DNA of 6,693 nt from Cyclobacteriaceae bacterium (lineage in GTDB: Bacteria; Bacteroidota; Bacteroidia; Cytophagales; Cyclobacteriaceae). The stretch spans positions 1 to 6,693 of the forward strand of contig JAOUKG010000151.1 of the NCBI GenBank assembly GCA_029882725.1, written 5' to 3'. Of this stretch, positions 1 through 6,536 are shown piece by piece (the first letter of the stretch is position 1; every line of letters starts with the position of its first letter). The position numbers were made by a program, and so were the translations under genes. The notes below the pieces were generated by a model. The model was not told where the DNA came from and made no database searches. It worked only from the letters and a program-made list of their open reading frames with translations.

Positions 1-30
1 CCACCAAGGTTAAATGGGGGGTTTGTAAAT

Positions 31-204
31 AAGGACCGGATGGACAGCCAGACAAACGGGGGCCGGATGGGGAAAAGGACCGGACGGACGTCCGGACCAG
101 AAGTCATACAGAACCAAATAAGGGTGTTTTTAGGACTGGACGGACGTCCGGACCAAGCAAGGGCAAGGGATTTCCCCGGACCAACAGGGGATAGGACGGC
201 CGGA
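31..204. repeat. GC-rich GGAC repeat cluster, no gene
   Basis: The tetramer GGAC occurs 12 times on the plus strand in this stretch (for example at 33, 42, 77, 82, 86, 94, 133, 138, 142, 150, 178 and 194). The two best copies, 76-99 and 132-155, are 24 bp long, differ only at 81/137 (C/T) and start 56 bp apart. Each contains the perfect 10-bp palindrome CGGACGTCCG (85-94 and 141-150). A weaker copy at 32-53 matches the first 22 positions at 18 sites. Partial units lie at 61-70 and 193-204. GC content of 1-204 is about 57% by hand count, clearly above the AT-rich genes beside it. The open frame across it (40-249, plus) has repeat-driven composition and runs through the infB terminator, so I do not call it a gene. 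Function unknown; it could be an intergenic repeat family or the edge of a transferred segment. Confidence 0.7.
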
Positions 205-219
205 GTAATTATGTGGAAC

Positions 220-254
220 AAAAAAAACACTAGCAAAATAAATTGCTAGTGTTT
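220..254 (-). terminator. Intrinsic terminator of the rimP-nusA-infB operon
   Basis: A perfect 12-bp stem is formed by 225-236 (AAACACTAGCAA) and 243-254 (TTGCTAGTGTTT) with a 6-nt loop. Read on the minus strand, the stem is followed by eight T residues (227 to 220, partly inside the stem base). It lies 33 nt past the infB stop codon. This is a textbook Rho-independent terminator, and it means infB is the last gene of its operon here. Confidence 0.93.
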
Positions 255-287
255 CTACTATTTATCGTTGAATTAAATCAAAAGATA

Positions 288-3200
288 TTACAGCTTTCGT
301 TTTACTTCTTTTTGTTCGTAAGATTCAATCACATCGCCTTCTTTAATATCATTAAAGTTTTTGATACTGATACCACATTCGTACCCTGCTTTCACTTCGG
401 CTACATCTTCTTTGAATCTTTTCAATTGACCCATTTCACCTGAGTAAACCACGATACCATCTCGTATCAGTCGGATAGGGTTCTTCTTTTTAACAGATCC
501 ATCTGTAACCATACAACCGGCAACTGTACCCACTTTGGAAATTTTGAAAGCTTCCCTTACTTCTACATTACCTGTTATTATCTCCTGAACTTCAGGGTCA
601 AGCATACCTTCCATGGCATCCTTCACATCGTTAATAGCATCATAAATAATAGAATAGAGTCTGATTTCAATTTCTTCAGTTTCGGCAATTTTCTTGGCAG
701 CTCCAGAAGGTCTCACCTGGAAACCAACAATTACGGCATCAGAAGCAGAAGCAAGCAGCACATCGGATTCCGATATTTGACCTACCCCTTTATGAATTAT
801 ATTTACCTGAACTTCAGGTGTTGAAAGTTTCAATAAAGAATCTGAAAGTGCTTCTACAGAACCATCCACATCACCTTTTACAATAACATTAAGTTCTTTG
901 AAATTACCGATGGCAAGCCTACGTCCAATTTCATCAAGAGTGATATGTTTTTTAGTACGGATACTTTGTTCACGCAATATCTGACTTCTTTTAGAGGCAA
1001 CTTCCCTTGCTTCCCTATCAGATTCAAGCACATTAAATTTATCTCCTGCTTGTGGAGCTCCATCGAGTCCCAACAAAAGCACTGGCGTTGAAGGACCTGC
1101 TTGAGCCACAGAAGCTCCTGTATGGTTAAACATGGCTTTCACTCTACCATGATGAGCTCCTGCCACGACAATATCTCCAATTTTAAGAGTTCCTGATTGT
1201 ACAAGAACCGTAGCAACATATCCTCTACCTTTATCCAAAGAAGCTTCAATAATACTTCCCTGAGCTGGTTTATCAGCTACGGCTTTTAGTTCTAATAATT
1301 CAGCTTCAAGCAACACTTTTTCGAGAAGTTCATCAATTCCTTCTCCTGTTTTAGCAGAAATATGTTGACACTGATATTTACCCCCCCAATCTTCTACAAG
1401 TATATTCATTGCAGAAAGGGATTCTTTAACTTTTTCAGGATTGGCTCCTTCTTTATCTATTTTGTTGATAGCAATTACGATGGGTACACCAGCTACTTGC
1501 GCATGGTTAATTGCCTCTTTAGTTTGAGGCATAACATCATCATCGGCAGCTACAACAATAATTACAATATCAGTAACCTTGGCACCCCTTGCCCGCATAG
1601 CGGTAAATGCTTCGTGACCCGGTGTATCCAAAAATGCAATTTTATTTCCATTATCAGTAAAAACTTCATAAGCACCAATGTGCTGGGTAATTCCCCCTGC
1701 CTCACCAGCAGTTACTTTTGTTTTTCTTATATAATCAAGCAAAGATGTTTTACCATGATCAACGTGTCCCATTATAGTAACAATAGGAGCTCTTACAATC
1801 ATCTTTTCAGGATCGTCTACTGTCTCAATCTCTACTTCGTCTTCGGTAGATATAAATTCAACATTATACCCAAATTCATCGGAAATAATAGTAATGGCTT
1901 CAGCATCCAATCTTTGATTGATGGAAACAAACATACCTAAACTAAGGCAAGTAGAGATTACATCATTTACAGAAACTCCCATAAGGTTACTCAGGTCGCT
2001 TACTGAAATAAACTCAGTAACTTTAAGGATTTTTGAATCCTGCTGTTCCCTCATTGCCTTTTCCTCTTCAGCCTCAGCATACGCCGATCGTTTTTCACGA
2101 CGATATTTTGCACCGGATTTTTTACCTGAAGTACTTAATTTAGCAAGAGTTGCCTTAATTTTATCTTGAATTTCCTTATCGTTGGGCTCTGCTTTTTGTA
2201 TATTTCTGGAGCCTCTTGCACCCAATCCATTTCCTGCCCTACTTGGTGTTCTTGTACCAGCTCCGGTTCCGGTTCCGGTTCCACGGTTTGGAGTACCTGT
2301 ACCCGGAGTATCCCTTTTACTTTTGGGAATTCTTTTTCTTGGTCTTTTCTTTTTATCTTTTCTTTCGTCAGAAGAAGCAACAGGTTTCTTTTCCTTTTCA
2401 ACAGGAAGAACGATTTTCCCAACAACTTTAAGTCCTTGCAACTTATCTGCTTTTGCTTCAATCAAGCTGGAACTTCCCTCCTCAACAGGTTCTTGCTTCT
2501 TCTCTTCCTTAGTTGGAGTAGCTGTTTTTTCAGCTGCTATTTCAGGAGTAGCCTCAGGTTTTACTGACTCAGGGGTTTCAGCTTCTTTTTCTGCTACAGG
2601 TTCAACCTTAGCTGCTTCTTCAGCCTTAACTTCAGCCTTTTCTTTGGGCTCCTCTTTTATTACTTCCTTAGCTTCTTCTTTTGCTTCCAGCTTCGGCTCT
2701 GCTTTTACCTCTACTTTAGGTTCTTCTTTAGGCTCCTCTTTTACTTTGATCTCTTCTTTTATCTCAACAGCAGGTTCCTCTTTTTTTACTTCAACCTTGG
2801 GAGCTGTCTTTTCCTCTACCTTCTGAACCGGCTTTTTCTCTACCTCTTCTTCCTTTTTAGTTTCCTTGGATTTAGGTTTATCTAAGTCGATTTTCCCTAA
2901 TACTTTTAATCCTTGAACCTTGGTCCTTCCGTCATCAGCTTTCTCAACAACTTCTTTCTCTTCTTCCTTTTTTACTTCTTTGGGTTCTTCTTTTTCAACT
3001 TTAGGTGCGGGTGCTGAAATTTCTTCCTTTTTAGCCCCTGAACCCAGGTTTTTAATTAAAATAGAATCATCCTCATCATCACCACCATCAGCTTGCGAAG
3101 GTACCTTTTCTATTACGCGATTCTCCTGTATTTTGGTTCCAATTGTAAGACTTGAAGCTTCTTCTTTTTCGGAGGCAGAAGAAGCAAATTCCCTGGACAA

Positions 3201-3347
3201 CATTTGAAATTGTTCTCCTGTAATTTTGGAATTTGGGTTTTCATCCACGTCGAAACCTTTTTCCTCCAAAAAGTCAATAATAGTATTTCTACCAACATTT
3301 AACTTTCTGGCGACCTGGCTTAATCTCATATTTTTTTCTTCTGCCAT
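288..3347 (-). CDS. infB: Translation initiation factor IF-2
   Basis: IF-2 is the GTPase that brings fMet-tRNA to the 30S subunit and promotes subunit joining. The product is 1019 residues from ATG 3347. Residues 1-52 form an IF-2 N-terminal helical domain. About 55-395 is a Lys/Glu/Pro/Ala-rich arm, with a basic patch at 328-346 and a Gly-Thr run at about 349-366. A second IF2_N-like module lies at 440-498. The GTPase domain shows G1 GHVDHGKT (527-534), G2 GGITQHIGAY (551-560), G3 DTPGHE (574-579), G4 NKID (628-631) and G5 SAK (664-666). Domains II, III and the tRNA-binding C-domain follow intact to the end. The frame also opens at TTG 3353, but AGGA at 3360-3357 sits 9 nt before ATG 3347 and only 3 nt before the TTG, so I prefer ATG. 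It starts 41 nt after nusA, in the same operon. The long arm makes it larger than E. coli IF-2, as is usual in Bacteroidota. Confidence 0.98.
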   Translation of the reverse strand: MAEEKNMRLSQVARKLNVGRNTIIDFLEEKGFDVDENPNSKITGEQFQMLSREFASSASEKEEASSLTIGTKIQENRVIEKVPSQADGGDDEDDSILIKNLGSGAKKEEISAPAPKVEKEEPKEVKKEEEKEVVEKADDGRTKVQGLKVLGKIDLDKPKSKETKKEEEVEKKPVQKVEEKTAPKVEVKKEEPAVEIKEEIKVKEEPKEEPKVEVKAEPKLEAKEEAKEVIKEEPKEKAEVKAEEAAKVEPVAEKEAETPESVKPEATPEIAAEKTATPTKEEKKQEPVEEGSSSLIEAKADKLQGLKVVGKIVLPVEKEKKPVASSDERKDKKKRPRKRIPKSKRDTPGTGTPNRGTGTGTGAGTRTPSRAGNGLGARGSRNIQKAEPNDKEIQDKIKATLAKLSTSGKKSGAKYRREKRSAYAEAEEEKAMREQQDSKILKVTEFISVSDLSNLMGVSVNDVISTCLSLGMFVSINQRLDAEAITIISDEFGYNVEFISTEDEVEIETVDDPEKMIVRAPIVTIMGHVDHGKTSLLDYIRKTKVTAGEAGGITQHIGAYEVFTDNGNKIAFLDTPGHEAFTAMRARGAKVTDIVIIVVAADDDVMPQTKEAINHAQVAGVPIVIAINKIDKEGANPEKVKESLSAMNILVEDWGGKYQCQHISAKTGEGIDELLEKVLLEAELLELKAVADKPAQGSIIEASLDKGRGYVATVLVQSGTLKIGDIVVAGAHHGRVKAMFNHTGASVAQAGPSTPVLLLGLDGAPQAGDKFNVLESDREAREVASKRSQILREQSIRTKKHITLDEIGRRLAIGNFKELNVIVKGDVDGSVEALSDSLLKLSTPEVQVNIIHKGVGQISESDVLLASASDAVIVGFQVRPSGAAKKIAETEEIEIRLYSIIYDAINDVKDAMEGMLDPEVQEIITGNVEVREAFKISKVGTVAGCMVTDGSVKKKNPIRLIRDGIVVYSGEMGQLKRFKEDVAEVKAGYECGISIKNFNDIKEGDVIESYEQKEVKRKL
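2263..2282. repeat. Hexanucleotide tandem repeat inside infB
   Basis: CCGGTT is repeated three times plus two bases on the plus strand. On the coding strand it reads GGAACC units in frame and encodes Gly-Thr dipeptides in the linker of IF-2. Because the unit is six bases, gain or loss of a copy would change linker length without a frameshift. Confidence 0.85.
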
Positions 3348-3388
3348 ACTCAAATATCCTATTTTTTTTCAGATAAATAAAAAAATGA

Positions 3389-4630
3389 TTACTCAAACTC
3401 TTGTTTAAGGATACCAAGGACTTCATCAATGGTCTCTTCTTCAAGGTCTGTTCTTCTAATAAGATCCTCTCTGCTTAGTGTTAAAACACTTTTTGCAGTA
3501 TCGAGTCCTATTCTCTTCAATTCATCTATTACCCAGTCTTCTATTTCGTCACCAAATTCATCTAAATCGACGTCTTCTTCTTCAAAATCACCTAACTCAC
3601 GGAATACATCAATTTCCATTCCCACCAATTTGCTTGCCAATTTAATATTTTGACCACCCTTTCCTATAGCAAGAGAAACCTGATCTGGTTTCAGGAATAC
3701 AGAAACCCTCTTCTTTTCCTCCTCAATTTTCATGCTTGCTATCTTAGCAGGGCTTAAAGCTCGCTGTATATACAATTCTTTATTTTCAGTGAAATTAATC
3801 ACATCAATATTTTCATTTTGTAATTCCCTAACAATGGAATGTATCCTGGATCCCTTCATACCAACACAAGCTCCTACCGGGTCAATTCTGTCGTCATACG
3901 ATTCAACAGCCACTTTAGCTCTTTCTCCTGGTTCCCGTACTACTTTCTTAATAGTTATAAGTCCATCATAAACTTCCGGCACTTCACTCTCAAATAATCT
4001 TTCCAGGAATACAGGTGAAGTTCTGGACAAAATAATCTTGGGGTTTCCATTAAACATTTCAACTCTATCAACAATAGCGCGTATAGATTCTCCTTTTCGG
4101 AAACGATCTTTTGGTATTTGCTCGGTCTTTGGAATAGAAATTTCATTTCCCTCTGCATCAATTAATAATACTTCCCTGGACAATACCTGATATACTTCAC
4201 CTGATATTATTTCACCTACAAGTTCTTTATACTTTTGATATAACAGGTCTTTTTCTAAGTCTTTTACTTTTTGAATCAAGGTTTGACGAGCTGTCATAAC
4301 TGCCCTACGCCCAAAATCTTCCAAAAATATTTCCTCGGCAACCTCTTCACCAATTTCAAAATCAGGCTCAATTTTTACAGCCTCAGAGAAACTAATTTTA
4401 TCGTGATCCCAAATATCTTCTGAATTATCATCTACAATTTCACGAAAACGCCAAATTTCCAAATCCCCCTTATCAACATTGATAATTATATCAAAATTAT
4501 CATCCGTTTCATATTTCTTCCGGATCATGGTTCTAAAAACATCTTCCAGAATCCTAATCATAGTAGGTCTGTCAATATTTTTTTGCTTGGCAAACTCTGC
4601 AAACGATTCGATTAAACTTGAGGCATCCAT
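3389..4630 (-). CDS. nusA: Transcription termination/antitermination factor NusA
   Basis: NusA binds RNA polymerase and nascent RNA and modulates pausing, intrinsic termination and antitermination. The 413-residue product has an N-terminal polymerase-binding domain (about 1-130), an S1 domain (about 133-203), KH1 (about 205-280, with GMKG at 257-260) and KH2 (about 281-346, with the loop GKGGQN at 323-328). An acidic linker (about 347-366) leads to one short helical C-terminal module (about 367-413, resembling a helix-hairpin-helix fold). The two acidic repeats of E. coli NusA are absent, which accounts for the shorter length. ATG at 4630 gives a natural N-terminus (MDASSLIESFAEFA). No clear Shine-Dalgarno is visible, only an A-rich stretch. 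The gene follows rimP by 12 nt and precedes infB by 41 nt, the conserved order. Confidence 0.97.
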   Translation of the reverse strand: MDASSLIESFAEFAKQKNIDRPTMIRILEDVFRTMIRKKYETDDNFDIIINVDKGDLEIWRFREIVDDNSEDIWDHDKISFSEAVKIEPDFEIGEEVAEEIFLEDFGRRAVMTARQTLIQKVKDLEKDLLYQKYKELVGEIISGEVYQVLSREVLLIDAEGNEISIPKTEQIPKDRFRKGESIRAIVDRVEMFNGNPKIILSRTSPVFLERLFESEVPEVYDGLITIKKVVREPGERAKVAVESYDDRIDPVGACVGMKGSRIHSIVRELQNENIDVINFTENKELYIQRALSPAKIASMKIEEEKKRVSVFLKPDQVSLAIGKGGQNIKLASKLVGMEIDVFRELGDFEEEDVDLDEFGDEIEDWVIDELKRIGLDTAKSVLTLSREDLIRRTDLEEETIDEVLGILKQEFE

Positions 4631-4642
4631 TTTTTTATTCTT

Positions 4643-5113
4643 TTATTTAAAAGATACTTGCACAATTGTTGATTTTATTTTTTCAAAAGGAATTACATGT
4701 TTTATTTCTTCCTTTTTTTTAGTCTTTTTCTCAATTATAGTTACTTCATTTTCGGTAGCTGAAATGAGCTTTCCGGTAACATCCATCTCCGGTGTTTTTA
4801 TCCTTACTTCCCTACCTATATTTTTTTGGTATTGACGCATCATACTCAATGGCGTGCCCACACCCGGGCTGGTTACATCCAATATAAAAGCCTGATCTAT
4901 TAGATCTTTTTCCTCCAAATCTGCACCCAATTTTCTACTCAATGCGATGCAATTTTCTATACTTACCCCGTTATCTCCATCAATGACTACTGTTATTTTT
5001 CCTCCGTTATCTGAAGGAATAGAAACATCAACTAAAAAAAGGGTTTCATCCTCAAATAGTTCTGTTGCTTTCTTAACAATATAGTCCTTTAAATCATTCA
5101 AATTTTCAAACAA
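4643..5113 (-). CDS. rimP: Ribosome maturation factor RimP
   Basis: RimP binds the 30S subunit and is needed for its maturation. The 156-residue product has the RimP N-terminal alpha/beta domain (about 1-82, with the family segment DVTSPGVGTPL at about 79-89) and a C-terminal SH3-like barrel (about 90-156). Its length is typical. The start is unusual. An in-frame TAG lies at 5140-5138, and no ATG or GTG occurs between it and the conserved region. The best starts are therefore TTG at 5113 or TTG at 5101 (four residues shorter). Homologous alpha-helix 1 begins just after either. It is the first gene of rimP-nusA-infB and has a hairpin immediately upstream. The family call is firm; the exact start is not. 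Confidence 0.93.
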   Translation of the reverse strand: MFENLNDLKDYIVKKATELFEDETLFLVDVSIPSDNGGKITVVIDGDNGVSIENCIALSRKLGADLEEKDLIDQAFILDVTSPGVGTPLSMMRQYQKNIGREVRIKTPEMDVTGKLISATENEVTIIEKKTKKKEEIKHVIPFEKIKSTIVQVSFK

Positions 5114-5119
5114 TAAAAG

Positions 5120-5139
5120 AGGGGACTTGCTGGTCCCCT
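5120..5139 (-). promoter_or_regulatory. Terminator-like hairpin in the rimP leader
   Basis: A 7-bp stem pairs 5120-5126 (AGGGGAC) with 5133-5139 (GTCCCCT) around a 6-nt loop. On the minus strand it is followed by CTTTTATTG, where TTG is the predicted rimP start (5113), so the stem ends 6 nt before the start codon. It has the form of a weak intrinsic terminator or attenuator, and could equally hinder ribosome access. No minus-strand gene lies upstream within the intergenic region for it to terminate. That it controls the operon is inference. Confidence 0.6.
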
Positions 5140-5162
5140 ACGTTGTAAGTTTAATATTTGCA

Positions 5163-5194
5163 CAAAAATACGATAATATTTGTTAATCTGCAAA
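5163..5194 (-). promoter_or_regulatory. Predicted Bacteroidota-type promoter of rimP-nusA-infB
   Basis: On the minus strand, TTTG (5194-5191) is followed after 20 nt by TATTTTTG (5170-5163). This matches the known Bacteroidota consensus TTTG and TAnnTTTG at about -33 and -7. Transcription would begin near 5157, giving a leader of about 45 nt that contains the hairpin at 5120-5139. It is the only good match I found on this strand upstream of rimP. Confidence 0.65.
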
Positions 5195-5210
5195 ATAATA
5201 GTTGAATTAA

Positions 5211-5253
5211 GGCAATAAACCCAAGTTCTTCAACCTAAATAATTTTTATTGCC
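5211..5253 (+). repeat. 9-bp inverted repeat with trailing T-run
   Basis: GGCAATAAA (5211-5219) and TTTATTGCC (5245-5253) are perfect inverted copies around a 25-nt loop. On the plus strand a run of seven T residues (5259-5265) follows five bases later. GTTG (5201-5204) and CAAC (5254-5257) could extend the pairing across a bulge. The shape recalls a terminator with an unusually large loop, but no plus-strand gene precedes it. It may be the end of a short unannotated transcript, a protein-binding dyad, or chance. Confidence 0.4.
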
Positions 5254-5472
5254 CAACATTTTTTTCATTTTTACAGGCTAAAACTTTATTGCTGATCCCA
5301 CTGCATAGTGCTGAATTGATTACAGTGTTTGTTCAAAAGGATCAATACTAATTTTATATTTACTTAAAAAAAGTTCTATTAATCAATTAAACACGGTATT
5401 TTAACACATCAAGCCGTAAATGCACTAATTCTATCCTATACCCTGGGTAATAAAAAGACAAAATTTTAAAAT

Positions 5473-6465
5473 ATGAAATATAAATTCATTTTAATAATAG
5501 GTTTGGCTGTTGGAATTTCGTGCGAAAGCACAAAGAAGACCGAAGAAGTAAGAGTTGTACAAGAAGAAAACATTGATGTTCCCAAATTCAATGGTGATTC
5601 TGCCTATTTCTTCGTTGAAAAGCAGTTAAGTTTTGGGTACAGAATTCCGGGAACTAATGCTCACTTTCAAACAGGAGACTTCCTTGTGAAGAGCCTTGAA
5701 TCAAGAGGAGCTGAAGTTACAGAGCAAAAATTTGAGGCCGAAACCTGGGATGGTCAAAAAGTACCTTTAAGAAATATAATTGGGAGTTTTTTTCCTGAAA
5801 AGACCAAACGAATTTTATTGGCAGCACATTGGGATTCCCGGCCCTTCGCCGATAAGGATCCTATAAGCCCGGAAATGCCCATGGCAGGGGCCAATGATGG
5901 AGCAAGTGGTGTAGCCGTTTTATTGGAAATAGCACGTAATTTGGCCCTTTCAGCACCTGAAAATGTGGGTATCGATATTATATTTTTCGATGGCGAAGAT
6001 TGGGGAGAAGCAATAAGTACAGGATATATTGAACCAGCACCCGGGTATGAAAGCTGGTGGTGCCTGGGCTCTCAATATTGGAGCAAAAATAAGCACAAGC
6101 CTAATTATTCAGCCTATTACGGTATTTTGTTGGATATGGTAGGCGCCAAAAATTCCAAGTTTTATGTTGAAGGGTTAAGCCAGCGGTTTGCTCCTAAAGT
6201 AGTAGACCGAATTTGGGGCATGGCAAATAAATTGGGTTATGGGTCGATATTTATAAACAGTAAACAAGGAGAAATTACAGATGATCATTATTTTGTAAAT
6301 AACATTGCCCGAATCCCTATGGTAGATATTGTGCATTATGATCCTGTATATGGGTATTTCGGAGATTATCACCATACCTTAAAGGATGACATTGATATTA
6401 TTGATAAAAATATACTTCAGGCAGTTGGACAAACAGTGCAACACGTTATCTACTACGAAAAATAA
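5473..6465 (+). CDS. M28-family lipoprotein, glutaminyl-peptide cyclotransferase-like
   Basis: The family includes zinc aminopeptidases and glutaminyl cyclases, which form N-terminal pyroglutamate. The 330-residue product begins with a short signal peptide, and Cys17 in GISC is a probable lipidation site, although Gly at -3 is less typical than Leu. The catalytic fold shows AAHWDSRP (117-124), GANDGASG (139-146, Asp142 a metal ligand), FFDGEDWG (171-178, Glu175 catalytic and Asp176 a likely ligand), LLDMVGA (219-225), TDDHYF (269-274) and a C-terminal HHTLKDD (300-306, His301 a ligand). The single-zinc pattern and the HTxxD ending resemble glutaminyl cyclases more than classical aminopeptidases. 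A Trp/Tyr-rich insert (about 185-203) lies near the expected active-site rim. It is probably anchored in the cell envelope and exported by Sec. It stands alone, divergent from rimP. Family confidence is high; cyclase rather than peptidase activity is inferred. Confidence 0.88.
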   Translation: MKYKFILIIGLAVGISCESTKKTEEVRVVQEENIDVPKFNGDSAYFFVEKQLSFGYRIPGTNAHFQTGDFLVKSLESRGAEVTEQKFEAETWDGQKVPLRNIIGSFFPEKTKRILLAAHWDSRPFADKDPISPEMPMAGANDGASGVAVLLEIARNLALSAPENVGIDIIFFDGEDWGEAISTGYIEPAPGYESWWCLGSQYWSKNKHKPNYSAYYGILLDMVGAKNSKFYVEGLSQRFAPKVVDRIWGMANKLGYGSIFINSKQGEITDDHYFVNNIARIPMVDIVHYDPVYGYFGDYHHTLKDDIDIIDKNILQAVGQTVQHVIYYEK

Positions 6466-6498
6466 AAAGAGGTTGCTCCTGAATTTGGAAACAACCTC
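6458..6498 (-). terminator. Terminator of the right-edge gene, overlapping the M28 stop
   Basis: GAGGTTG (6469-6475) pairs with CAACCTC (6492-6498) around a 16-nt loop that can pair further in part. On the minus strand the stem is followed by C and then TTTTTATTTTT (6468-6458), a good U-tract that runs across the stop codon of the M28 gene. It lies 38 nt beyond the stop of the minus-strand gene at 6537. On the plus strand the stem is followed only by AATTATT, so any role for the M28 transcript would be weaker. Confidence 0.75.
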
Positions 6499-6536
6499 AA
6501 TTATTAGCTAAAAGGTATTTTTAAACTATAAGCTAT

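Larger units (their letters stand above)
5141..5472. other. Divergent intergenic region, no gene seen
   Basis: This AT-rich stretch of 332 nt separates the divergently transcribed rimP and M28 genes. It holds the rimP promoter (5163-5194), a 9-bp inverted repeat (5211-5253) and a small dyad TACCC-T-GGGTA (5439-5449) 23 nt before the M28 start. For the plus strand only a weak promoter candidate is visible: TTTG at 5328-5331 followed by either TAATTTTA (5349-5356, spacing 17) or TATATTTA (5355-5362, spacing 23). Each lacks the final G of the -7 consensus. I see no tRNA, recognisable riboswitch or convincing small ORF. Confidence 0.6.

Noticed and set aside
76..155. CRISPR array
   Set aside because: Only two good repeat copies; the other copies are degraded and irregularly spaced (44 and 56 bp); no cas gene in the window.
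40..249. 69-codon plus-strand open frame at the left end
   Set aside because: Its composition follows the GGAC repeats (Gly/Arg/Asp/Pro), it runs into the infB terminator stem, and it shows no recognisable domain.
1362..1940. 192-codon plus-strand frame opposite the IF-2 GTPase domain
   Set aside because: It lies opposite a fully conserved GTPase domain with intact G motifs and has no domain of its own.
2182..2826. Long plus-strand frame rich in Ser and Phe opposite infB
   Set aside because: It is the mirror of the GAA/GAG-rich coding of the IF-2 arm; the minus frame is a complete, clearly conserved protein.
3348..3353. TTG start of infB two codons before the ATG
   Set aside because: The AGGA motif is only 3 nt from the TTG but 9 nt from ATG 3347, and the first two residues add nothing to the domain.
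5120..5139. Hairpin as a terminator for a plus-strand transcript
   Set aside because: On the plus strand no T-run follows the stem; the U-rich tract is on the minus-strand side.
5141..5472. tRNA, riboswitch or small protein gene in the intergenic region
   Set aside because: No cloverleaf, no known aptamer core, and no frame with a plausible start and composition.
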